Part shown: positions 45,129 through 55,206 of the stretch, one piece after another | Layout: every line of letters starts with the position of its first letter | Position numbering within the stretch: position 1 is the stretch's first letter | NCBI GenBank assembly: GCA_023897205.1 | Contig: JAHWDD010000007.1 | Location: forward strand, 930,001 to 994,000 | DNA: 64,000 nt | Direction of reading: 5' to 3' | Source: Exophiala sp. HKRS030 | Lineage: Eukaryota > Ascomycota > Eurotiomycetes > Chaetothyriales > Herpotrichiellaceae | Position numbers and translations under genes: made by a program | The notes under the pieces: generated by a model | Database searches by the model: none | Told to the model about the DNA's origin: nothing | Seen by the model: the letters and a program-made list of their open reading frames with translations, nothing else

Positions 45129-46739
45129 ATGCAGAACATCTCAACCGCGATCACTATGAGTGATTCTCAACGACCGTCCCTCAGTGACAGCCAATCGACT
45201 CTGGTGTCAATATCTCCAGTGAAAGAAAAGCCCCAGCCACGTTCGTCCTCTACAGAAGCGCCAGTGAAGCGGCCACAAAGGAAAATGAATCCGCGTCCTA
45301 GTCCTAATCCCCCAACGGGACACTCGCCTCGGGTGAAGAAGACCTTGCTCTCTGAGAATTTGGGCACTCAAATGACGGCGTCCTTGATCTCCGGTGGAAA
45401 AGACATGGAAGCTATGGATATTGCCCAACGACTGAAGCATCTTCAAGCACAGGACCAATCACCACCAGTCTATGTAACAACACAGGAAATGACGAACGAT
45501 ATCCTAGACCACACCGGACCCGAAACAATGATCGCAGCCTCAATAAAAGCCACCGAAGTCGACCCCACATTTCTCAATTCCACCAAAAGGCCAAAGGATA
45601 TCAATACCTTCACACTGCATGACTTTGCAGCCATTTCGGCGCTGGGGTCACTGGTAGAGAAATTTGGTCGAGTCTCCCATATGGGAGTGCTGGACCCATC
45701 GTACAGCTTCTTCCTGAGTAAAGATCTACAGTCAGCCCTATACTACAAAGTCTTGAACAACATTGCAGTGATTGGCGGTGATCCTCTATGTTCTCCAAAC
45801 CAGTATGATAACCTCCTCCAGGAGTTTCGCCGTTTGCGAAAGCGCCGTGGTTGGGGCGTCGCGTTCCTCGGCACAACGGACAATTTCTTACCATACGCAG
45901 AACAGAAAAAATGGGTGACGATGCGTTTTGGGACTGAGAGGGTCCTCAATCCACTTGACAACCCTATACTCCAAGAGAAGGAAGGCAAGAGGGTGATCAC
46001 CCAGAACAGACAACTTCTCGACCCCGGAAGAGGTGGGATCTCGGTCCATGTCTACGTTCCCAGTCAAGGTCGCGATGAAGTACTCGAGCAAAACCTTCGA
46101 CATGTTTACGATTCATGGAGGGACGTTCGCAATCAATCGTCCCGCCCACAAGCGTACATGACGGTGTTTGACCCTTTTGCCATCCCACCCTTGATGACCT
46201 ACATCTACACAACGGACCGTGACGGACAGTGCAATGGCTTTGCGGCGTTGAGGAAGATCGGGGCCAACAAAGGTTACCACATTGATCCGTACTGTGCGTC
46301 GCCGACAGCGCCAAAGGGCATCACCGACCTACTCGTCTTTTCGGCCATGTCACTGCTCCGGCAAGCTGGTATTGGGTATCTGAGCTTTGGGTTCGAGCCG
46401 GCAACAGAACTCGGCGCCATCACGGCGCTCTCGAGACCTACGACGGCCGTTACCAGGTCATGCTATCGGCGCGCGTTCCGTCACCTACCCATAGGTGGGA
46501 AGCACGCTTATCACAACAAGTTCCGTCCCGATCCGAACCTGGATTCGGGCTTGTACATCATCTACCCTGAGGGAGCACCAAGCATACAACACGCGTTGGC
46601 CACGTTGCACATTGCCAATATCAAAGTCAGAGGTATTTTGCGTGCAGAATTGTTTCGATCTTCGCCAAAAACACCCAAGACGAAGACGAGTGAAGGAGGA
46701 ACAGAAGAACAAAAAGGGGTTTCGAACTCGAACAACTGA
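45129..46739 (+). CDS. DUF2156 (aminoacyl-tRNA-dependent transferase-like) protein, ErgS-like
   Basis: Single exon, 536 residues. The first 100 residues are a basic, Ser/Pro-rich disordered region. From about residue 150 on there is a double GNAT-fold DUF2156 region, with NIAVIGGDPLCSPNQYDNLL, RRGWGVAFLGTTDNFLPYAE, TERVLNPLDNPIL, NRQLLDPGRGGISVHVY and LLVFSAMSLLRQAGIGYLSFG. In bacteria this domain transfers Lys or Ala from tRNA to phosphatidylglycerol. In fungi free-standing DUF2156 proteins include the ergosteryl-glycine synthase ErgS, which uses glycyl-tRNA; there is no aspartyl-tRNA synthetase fused here, which argues against the ErdS type. No membrane segment is seen. The assignment to ErgS is a family-level inference. 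An alternative start is the ATG at 45156. Confidence 0.8.
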   Translation: MQNISTAITMSDSQRPSLSDSQSTLVSISPVKEKPQPRSSSTEAPVKRPQRKMNPRPSPNPPTGHSPRVKKTLLSENLGTQMTASLISGGKDMEAMDIAQRLKHLQAQDQSPPVYVTTQEMTNDILDHTGPETMIAASIKATEVDPTFLNSTKRPKDINTFTLHDFAAISALGSLVEKFGRVSHMGVLDPSYSFFLSKDLQSALYYKVLNNIAVIGGDPLCSPNQYDNLLQEFRRLRKRRGWGVAFLGTTDNFLPYAEQKKWVTMRFGTERVLNPLDNPILQEKEGKRVITQNRQLLDPGRGGISVHVYVPSQGRDEVLEQNLRHVYDSWRDVRNQSSRPQAYMTVFDPFAIPPLMTYIYTTDRDGQCNGFAALRKIGANKGYHIDPYCASPTAPKGITDLLVFSAMSLLRQAGIGYLSFGFEPATELGAITALSRPTTAVTRSCYRRAFRHLPIGGKHAYHNKFRPDPNLDSGLYIIYPEGAPSIQHALATLHIANIKVRGILRAELFRSSPKTPKTKTSEGGTEEQKGVSNSNN

Positions 46740-47155
46740 CTCGACACCGAGGACGAGGTTTGCAAGTGGAATTTTGGTGCAAAAAAAGGCCACGATCCCA
46801 ATGTACTGTTGGACGTGTAACAATGGGACTGTCAGAAAAGATTAGTAGTTGGGTAAGGTGTTAATAAGCCGGTGATTTCTTTATCTTCTTTATTTTCTTT
46901 TTTACACGAAGCAGGCATGCAGGCATTACATATTCTAGGCAAGGTAGCGGAACACAACGACTTCAATGATGGAATGTATTGAGTAGGTATTCCTTGTATG
47001 GTATTTATCCTTTTTTTGAAACACAACAAAGACGAAAAAAAAGGTGTCATGACTGTGACGAACCTAAATCGGCCACAGTGTTGATATGTGGTTTGCTCCC
47101 CGAGGTATCATTCATTCCGTAGCCGTCATTATTGGCAACAGGGGCGAGTTATCAT
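46740..47155. other. Intergenic region between convergent genes
   Basis: About 416 bases with T-rich and A-rich stretches; 3' ends of the DUF2156 and alpha-glucosidase transcripts. No gene seen. Confidence 0.55.
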
Positions 47156-50100
47156 TCAAGACAAGGTCCAATTCCCAGCCCAGACCTTGCCACCCAGCGA
47201 CCGTTCCAGACCGCCAATGAACAAGGTCTTTGTGTCGGAGTCGTAAGTACTGTTTCCGACCGTCTCCCCGTTGATCTTGACCACGTTGCTGGGAGGGGCC
47301 GACTGGACCCCCAAGATGGTGATGTTGGCCAGGGGCAGATCGAGGCCCGAGTAGTCACCGGTGACGGTGACGTTGAGGCTCCCCATCCTCGCGGTCAGGT
47401 CGACCGTCTTGGTGGAGTTGGGGTCCTGGCTCTCCCCGTCGTCCAGGTACAGCTGGCCCGCGGCGGTGCCGTCGACCCCGGGGGCCACGACGATGGACCA
47501 GGACGTGTTGCGGGCGTCCCGGGTGGTCATGGCCATCTGCTGGGTGGCCAGGACGGCCCCGCCCCGGATGTACACCGGGATGTGGCCCAGGGGGGCGTCG
47601 ATCGTCGTGTTCTTGCCCGCGGTCGGCTTCGACACCGGGGTCTTGTTGTACCAGTCGTAGTACACGTCGGTGCCCTCGACGAGCCCGGGGAAGACCCCGT
47701 CGACGGTCGTGGCGCCCTGGGTGAGGACCGGGGTGACGAGGATCGAGGGGCCCAGGAAGAACTGTCGGTCGGCGTCGGCCAGCGACGGGTCGTCGGGGAA
47801 CTCCCAGGCCATGGCCCTCATGACCGTGTCGCCCCGGGCGTGGGCGTTGTAGAACAGGGTGTACAGGTACGGCAGCAGCTGGAACCTCACGGCCATGGCC
47901 GCCCTGGTGGCGTCGGCGACGCTGGCCCAGACGTAGGCCTCTTGCGGGTTGGCCGACAGGGTGTTGTGGTTGCGGTAAAAGGGGAAGAAGGCGCTGAGCT
48001 GCATCCACCGGTTGCACAGCTCCTCGTCGCTGTTGCCGTTGAAGCCGCACGTGTCGACGCCGAACATGGGGATGCCGAACAGGCTGAAACTCAGGGCCTG
48101 CGGGATGGAAAAGTACATGTAGTAGAACTTGGACATGTTGTCGCCGCCCCAGTGCCCCGCCACCGCGCCGGACCCGGCGAACGTCGACCGGCCGATGATG
48201 AACGGGCGCTTGCCCGGCCGGGCGGCCAGGAGACCGGCGTACGTGGCCCGGAGGATCTGGTGGCCGAACAGGTTGTGGACGTCGTACTCCTCGACGCCGT
48301 TGTGGTGGGTGGCGTTGGGGGAGACCGCGTGGACGGCGAGGTCCCCCTGGACGTTGTTGATCACGTACGGGGGGTGGTTGACGTTGCGCGATCCCGCCGT
48401 GGGCGTCGTGCGGAGGTAACTCGTCGAGGAGGAGGAACCACTGACCGTGGTGCTGGACGCGGTCACGGTGGCGTCGGCCTGTGATTGTGACGCCGACGCG
48501 GCGGACGCCGCTTGGGTCGCGTTGGTCAAGTTGAACCCCTCCGGGTAGTCGTAGATGATGTTCCCCGGTTCCCCCGGGAGCTTGAACGGCGGGTGGACCG
48601 GGTTGAGACTCAGGTTGCCAGTTCCACAACTACCGACGCAAAAGGACGAGACCTCGCTCATGTCGATCCAGGCACCGTCGATGGGTATCTTTTGATGCCA
48701 CGTCACCAACTGGTTCTTCCACCACGCTTGTGCGGAACTGGTCAACCAATCCGGGAATACCTGTCGGCCATGTCAGAGAAACATACAACATACAACAGAC
48801 CAGGAAAATCAGTTGCGTGAGCCTTACCGTATATCCAGGCCAGACCGAACCGATGTACAAGGATCCATCGGGGTTGAGGATGAACGAGTTTGTGTCGTTT
48901 CCATCATTGAATGTCGGATATGCGTCACTTTGATTGTCGGGATTCGGCGCATAAATGGCACTATCGATGATGGGCACGTAGTGTTGGCCCCTGTCGTGCA
49001 GCCTCTGGAGGAAAGCCTTGCCGTCAGTGTAATTGAACCGAACGGGATCATTGTCAAAGTCTCGATACTGGAACATGTAGTCGATGTCGTTCCATATCGT
49101 CTCGAGGGGGATACCGAACTTGGCGTAATTGTCCACCACGCCCTCGGTGACGGTCCAATTCTCGTAGCCCCACCGGCACTGATGGAATCCAAATCCCCAA
49201 TAGTTCTGCAGGACCGGCTGTCCGATGACGTCGAGATACTGGTGAGTGACATCCGGCTGGGTAGGTCCGGAGAAGAAGTACAAGTCAATGCTTCCTCCCA
49301 GAGTTCTCCAGGTGACATTGTCCGACCGGAGCAGCACTTCCATGCCATGAGCGTTCCTGAAGTAGACACCATGGTTTGACGACGTATAGTTTGCGGTATC
49401 GTTGTTGGAGTCGACCGGTTGCGTGACCAAGGTCGTGCGGTTGTCATTGCCCATCTCAAAATACTTGGTCTGCAAGTAGAATGGATGACTGCCGTATATG
49501 TTCATGTCAATGGGATCTCCTACGTCAGCAGCGTAGATGGTCCTTGTCAAATTGTTTCCCAGCCGAAGACCGTGGATGACTTCACCAAGCCCGTACAGAT
49601 TGTAGTTCTCTTCCTGGTGTGTGACCAGCTCGATGAATTGATTCTCAAAGACCAATTTGGTCCCTGTGGTGGAGAACAAGACGTCCCCGGTGCTGTTTCG
49701 GGTCACGTTGAAGCCAAAGCCGGTCGACGCGGTGTTGGCCCAGGAGAAAGTGAGGTCGCTGGTGGTCATCTTGCCGTCCTCCTGACTCGGGGCGGGAACG
49801 TAGTCGGTTGACAACAGGTACCAGCTCTGGTTCTGAGAGGAGACATGAGAAGGACGGATGTTGACGTGGAGTCGTTTGTCGGTCTGATACTCGACCGTCA
49901 GATCTAGGTCATGAATATCGGTGCCGTAGACATTGCAAGCAGACCCAGCCAAGGTCAAGTGGGCAGTCAGGCCAGTAGAAGAGGTCTTGACGCCGGTGGC
50001 ATTGTAGCCGGGACACTCTGCTTGTGCGTCGGCGGCAGTTGGGTCATAGATATTGGGTAGAAGAGTTGCACCCTCGTCGGCGCTCGCAGGGACAGTAAAC

Positions 50101-50210
50101 TGTGCGGCAAACGAAGTTGTCGTCGAAGCTCGAGATGCCGCTGTCGACGTTTGAGGCACCGCCAGACATGGCACAGCCAGCAAGCTCGTCAAGAAAGTAA
50201 CTAGATTCAT
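47156..50210 (-). CDS. Secreted GH31 alpha-glucosidase
   Basis: Extracellular enzyme cleaving terminal alpha-linked glucose from maltose, starch fragments or related glucans. Exons 50210-48828 and 48760-47156 (67 bp intron) give 995 residues, normal for fungal GH31. Signal peptide: NLVTFLTSLLAVPCLA. The N-terminal GH31 domain has NYNLYGLGE. The catalytic barrel has FGFHQCRWGYENW, TIWNDIDYM, the nucleophile Asp in GAWIDMSEVSSF and the acid/base Asp in AVAGHWGGDN, then GIPMFGVDTCGF. A Ser/Ala/Thr-rich insertion lies between the two catalytic motifs. There are many N-x-S/T glycosylation sites. The second exon is extremely G/C-rich at third positions, unlike the first, and throws up long open frames on other strands and phases. 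Confidence 0.96.
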
Positions 50211-51713
50211 CTTGGACGAGTCGAGAGATTGAAACAAGGTCGAGAAAGGACAGTCGCGACTGTTTGCTCAGAAGGAAAAAAGGCCATGAGAGTCTCTTCA
50301 AGTATGCCAGCGTCACAAAAGGAAAACGCCCCGCGGGATCAACAAGGTCCAACAGAGCGTGGGCGGCGACGTACCATGATGAAATGAACAAGCTCGTGTG
50401 GAGAATGCAACCGCCTACCAGGATGAACACGAGATAGAAGAGGACTCGTGCGAGGCGACTGCTAGCACCGCCGGCAAGCTTCATCACTGGTGTTTGGCCC
50501 CTCAGGTACCGTATCCCATGTAACCTTGGGGGAGGAAGAGGAGGAGGAGGGCCAGTAGGATGTTTAGGGAATCATCCTCACAGGCCGAAGCTTAACTGAG
50601 CATGGTGGGTGACGGTTGACTATCCAGATTCCTATCCCGAGACCCCTGTCAAGTGGACTATGGTCATTCACATTGTTGGGCTGTGCTCAAGATCTGGCGG
50701 ATCAACTAGTGGTGACGGATGCGCCACTTTGCGGGGAAAGATTCAAAAAAAAAAGTGGCAGTGAATCGCATGAAGACGGATGACAGCTTCGATATGTATA
50801 GTGACACTCTTCATAGTTTCGAGGGAGGCATTGTAGTTGGTTCAACAGAACACACAGAGTCCATTCAACAACGAAAAATTGAGCCAGTCAATGCATATGG
50901 AGTGTACAGAGTAACGACAAAGAAATTGCCCCCCCCCGGCAAAGCTCCAGAAACAATAAACATCTGTATGACGCCAGAGGCTTTCGCGGGGTTGATTCAG
51001 GCCTGATCGAGTGTCCATGAACTGCGACGAGACACAGTACACCGATACATATCTATCGTGAGGCACATCATCATCATGAGTGAATCACTGCCTACATAGG
51101 GCATAGCAAGCAAGCAGAGTCCACTATACACTCGCATTAGTTGGGTGGTAATTTCTACAATCCCAGTCATTAATGCTCCGGCTTGACTCCGAGCGAATAT
51201 CCGACCGATGCTCCATGTACTTGTTGCCCTGCTGTAGATTCCATGACGGCGATACGAAGATGCATACTACCTCCCAATAGCAAGACAGAGAAAACAAACA
51301 ATATTCACAACACATACATTGCCCTTTTGTGTGGGCAGCGTTATTTCATTTCAATTGATGCTATGTAGGGGTATCCCACGCTGTCTTCGCAAAGCTTTCT
51401 CACTCAAACAAGTCTCGATACTCCAGTAATAAAAGTTGTATCAACGCCATCGAGACTCGGTGGTTCCTCCGACAAACCCACCGAAAGAGCAGTCTACCAG
51501 GTCTCGTTCAGACCAAGACCAGACGGCGAGAAAATGGCTGAAAAGTGCCTGTTCACGCAACAACCCCCCATCCCTGCACAACCCTTCAATGCCTGCTAAA
51601 CAAATCAATTATTCATTACAAGAAAACCACTAACCACTCCAACCTGGGTCACGCAGGGATATGAAATGTTGCGTGCTTCCAAAATTCCAATCTGCGCTGC
51701 AGTGTCTACTTCG
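50211..51713. other. Intergenic region
   Basis: About 1.5 kb holding the alpha-glucosidase promoter and the 3' end of the kinase transcript. A 95-codon frame at 50719-51006 (VGSTEHTESIQQRKIEP...) has no family resemblance; I leave it uncalled. Confidence 0.5.
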
Positions 51714-54700
51714 TCATCGGTATTCCTCCGTGCCCCGGCGACGACGGAAAAAGTCTTGCACTTTCTTGACTGCACCCGAACGACCTCCGTGATGATTTGG
51801 TCCGTGGTCGTGTGCGTATGCATCAGTGAATTTGCGGTTGTTCTTGACGAGAACGCCGCGTTGTCGTCCTTGTTGCAATGAGGGTCGACTTTCGACGGGT
51901 TCAGCCTGTTGTGCCATCAATCGGGCCATTGGCTCACTCTGCTGGCGTTGATGAGGCACGCGTCCCTGGTCATACGGAGAGTAAACTCCAGTTCCGCCAT
52001 AGACGTCCGTGGATGCTTGGCTCGAGGCTCCTCGTTGTTGAGGTGGTCGGGAATAGTTGTTGTATTGCGTTCCTCTCGAGCTGTCATACTGACCATCAGT
52101 GGTACCTACAGCCCCGCTTGCATACTGCTGACCGGTCGTGGGTCGGCTGGAAGTCGACGTCGCAAATCGTTCCCCTTGGGCCGTTTGGGGAGTTCCGGGC
52201 TTTGATGAGGTCTCGTCCTTAGAGCCACCCATCAGACCTTTGAAAGACATTGTACTAAGAAGTGAAAATCGCCGTACCGGTTTTTCTATTTGTCCCTGAT
52301 TCTCTAAATCCGTGCTTCGCTTCTTGCCCAGGCCAAACGAGAATGACCGCTTCGAGTCCGTGGACATGCGTGGTTGTGTCTCGGCAGGGTATTCTTTCAT
52401 GCTCGTCGGAGGATACTTTCTTCCATTCTTTTGCCGATCAACGTCCTTCTTAATGACCGAATTTGACCGGCCAAAGAGTCGCTCTCCCAGCCCACTCAGA
52501 GTACTTGAACGTCTGTGGTGGTTCTTCTGCACCTGCTGTACACCTTGTGGTGGCATAGGCGTAGTTGTCGGCTGGCCGATGGAGGGATATGTGGTGGATT
52601 GAGGGATGGGTCCTGAAATATTGTAGCCTCGGCTAGGCTTGGTTGGCTGAGTGACCCGACCTTGAACGTTGGTGGCTGCAACTGTTGGTGCAACCGGTTG
52701 ACCATAAGATCCTCGAGAGGGCAAGCGAACATCGGATCTAGGTACTCCAGCAGATGTCATCGAGCCTTGCGTGCTTGGTCGAGTCGCGTATTGATGGCTA
52801 CTTGCTGGCGCTGACTGGCCGAATGCTGTAGTAGAATCGGACACAGATCTCGGAATGTCACGACCAGGCCTGACGGGAGGAGGCATCTTTTCCGCACTTT
52901 GGGGCTTTCTCTGCCCAACGTCCATCGCAGGTTCTTGCGGTAGAGGTTTTGACAAAGATTGTGACAAGCTCGCGTTTGGTGTGTGGTGAGGGTCGTCTAC
53001 GCCACCGCGAAAAGCTGCTGCTGAAGTAGACTCTGATGGCTGATGGCGCGCTGTGTGTGTCTGAGGCGGCACATACTCGGGTTGCAAGGTGTGACGGGTA
53101 GATCTGTCCCGACGCGATCCTGTAGAGCTCTCCTCGACCTCTGGCAAAAGCCCTTCTTGGGCACGAGCAATAGCGCCGGAAGCTGTACCGCTGGCCTTGG
53201 AAGGTGTTTCACGGACGGAAGCGCTCCGGTGCATCGGTGGTGGTTCTTCTTCTAGAAGGGCATCAGTACTTATCAAGACGTGAAGTGAATCAAAAACACC
53301 TACCAGAAGGCACAGTAGTATGGGCAATGTCCGCCACGTTGGTGGTACTACTGGTGATGTGAGAGACCACATGATGATACTCGCTGAGCCAGCTGTGACG
53401 GGCCACTTCGAACAGATCGGCACGCTTTCGTGGATCGGGGACCAAAATCCGACGCAGCAGGTCTCGCGCATGGGGTGTTACATATTCGGGGAAGGTCAGA
53501 GGAGTCGTCGTAATGTACTTGTACAGAAGGTTGATGTTATCGCCTTCTGGGTTTGAAGGATCATCGTCGAAAGGAAGATATCCTGCCAACATAGCGTACT
53601 AGATGACATTAGTTTGGCAATGAAGCAAAGGTCTTATTGACTCACCAAGATGACGCCACAACTCCATACGTCGACCTTCTTTCCAGTGTACAATGAATCG
53701 CTCACCACCAGCTCGGGAGCTGCGTAGCAAGGGCTTCCACAGCTGGTCTGCATCAAGTCTCCTCGCCGCATTCCACGTTGGTCTAAGCGGTCAAGTTTGA
53801 ACTTTCTCACAAAATCCTTATTAGTGAGATTGTACACGATCTCGTCGGATAACTCGTCTGTAGGGTCGAAAGTGTTGGCAAAGCCAAAATCGGTGATGAT
53901 GATATTGCGGTTTTGGTCGAGTAGCAGATTTTCCAGCTTCAAATCACGATGGACGATACCTTTCTTGTGGAGATAGCCAACTCCAGAAACAAGCTGGGCA
54001 AACAACCTCCTTGCTGCAGCGTCCTTGAGATATCGATGATTCAGAATGTAGTCAAATAACTCTCCGCCCGAAGCATACTCCAGTATGATGCCGATGTGTC
54101 GTTCGGTTTCCACCATCTCGTGTAGCCGCACTATGTTTGGATGGGCGAGGTCCCGTAGAATCGTGATTTCTCTGTAGATTTTCGGAAGCCGACTGGGGTT
54201 GCTCGCAACACTCTCTCTCCTAATGAGTTTGATGGCCACCTGAGAGCTTCCGTCTTTCTTCCAGCCTAACTTGACCTTGCCGAACTCGCCTTCGCCCAGT
54301 GTCTGGCCGAGCACGTAATCACCAAACTGGATTTCTTTCCTACGAGACTTGGAATAGTCTTGTCGGCGAGCCGGGCCAGGTGCGGGTAGCAGGTCTTCGC
54401 CATCCGCAGCCGTGTTCGTATTATCAGCGCCAATGGGCACTGGCTGTGCTTCAGCAACTCTCTCCTGGGCCCTCTCCTCGTCCTCTTGGGGGTCGGAGAC
54501 GACGACTCTGTGGATCACTTCGCTGTATTCGCGCACCAACGGTGCCTGGGGGTTCGAGGATTGCATGAGGGCTTCAGAACGAGTGTGCGGAGGCGCGGCG
54601 TGATGACTTCTCTCTCTTGTGCTTGTGGCTCGCTGTGGACCCTCGGGACTAGTAGGACCTTTTCTTCGGTTACGTGCAGCAGATGCAGCCGCAGTTGCTG

Positions 54701-55206
54701 TATCGTCCCGCGGTCTGTCTAAAGGCTCCTCATTGTAATCTCCGACACGATTCTGAACCCGACTAGAATGAACGTCAGGATTGTTGTTTCTTGCGTGTCG
54801 TACTGGGACGGACTGAGTCCCTGAACTCTGGTGCTGTGAGGAAGTTCTTGGTGGTGGTATCGGTGGGCCGTCGTACTGATCAGGAGCTGCAGATTGGTTG
54901 CGAATGTGGTAAGGCAGGTTCGTGGTTTGCGGGTGATAAGAGGCAGGAACAGGAATTTGTTCCTGTAGAGAAGTGTATCTGAGAGCATCTTCTGTATGCC
55001 TCGAAGGATAGTACTGTAATCAGAGGGTTAGTGTGAATCACGAGACGAGTTTCGGGATAATGGCCAGTTACCGATTGATTGGCATAATATCTCTCAGGAT
55101 CCACGACTTCTTCTTCGTAGTGAATATTTCCGGACGGAGAATATGTTGCCGATGTTGGTACATGTTCTCTGTATTGGCCCGTGGTTTGCATTGTGTCCAT
55201 GGACAT
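51714..55206 (-). CDS. kin4: Kin4-type Ser/Thr protein kinase
   Basis: CAMK-group kinase most like yeast Kin4/Frk1 (spindle-position checkpoint). Exons 55206-55072, 55013-53646, 53598-53304 and 53251-51714 give 1111 residues. An in-frame TGA lies 24 bases upstream of the ATG. The N-terminus (about 260 residues) is disordered. The kinase domain has LGEGEFGKVKLG, VAIKLIRRE, VHRDLKLENLLL and ITDFGFAN. The activation segment carries a long insert before TSCGSPCYAAPEL, a feature of the Kin4 group. [22 protein letters not shown] spans an intron. The C-terminal 550 residues are basic, Ser/Gln/Pro-rich. The protein ends with KKVQDFFRRR, resembling the conserved short motif at Kin4-family C-termini. 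Orthology is inferred from the domain only. Confidence 0.9.

Noticed and set aside
47132..48484. 450-codon open frame on the plus strand
   Set aside because: It is antisense to the G/C-rich second exon of the GH31 gene. Its product is a low-complexity Val/Gly/Arg/Asp mix with no family signal.
47355..48629. 424-codon open frame on the minus strand in another phase
   Set aside because: Out of frame with the GH31 catalytic motifs; Pro/Arg/His/Gly-rich output typical of a shadow of G/C-ended codons.
50719..51006. 95-codon plus-strand frame
   Set aside because: Has an ATG and reasonable composition but no recognisable family and no supporting context.
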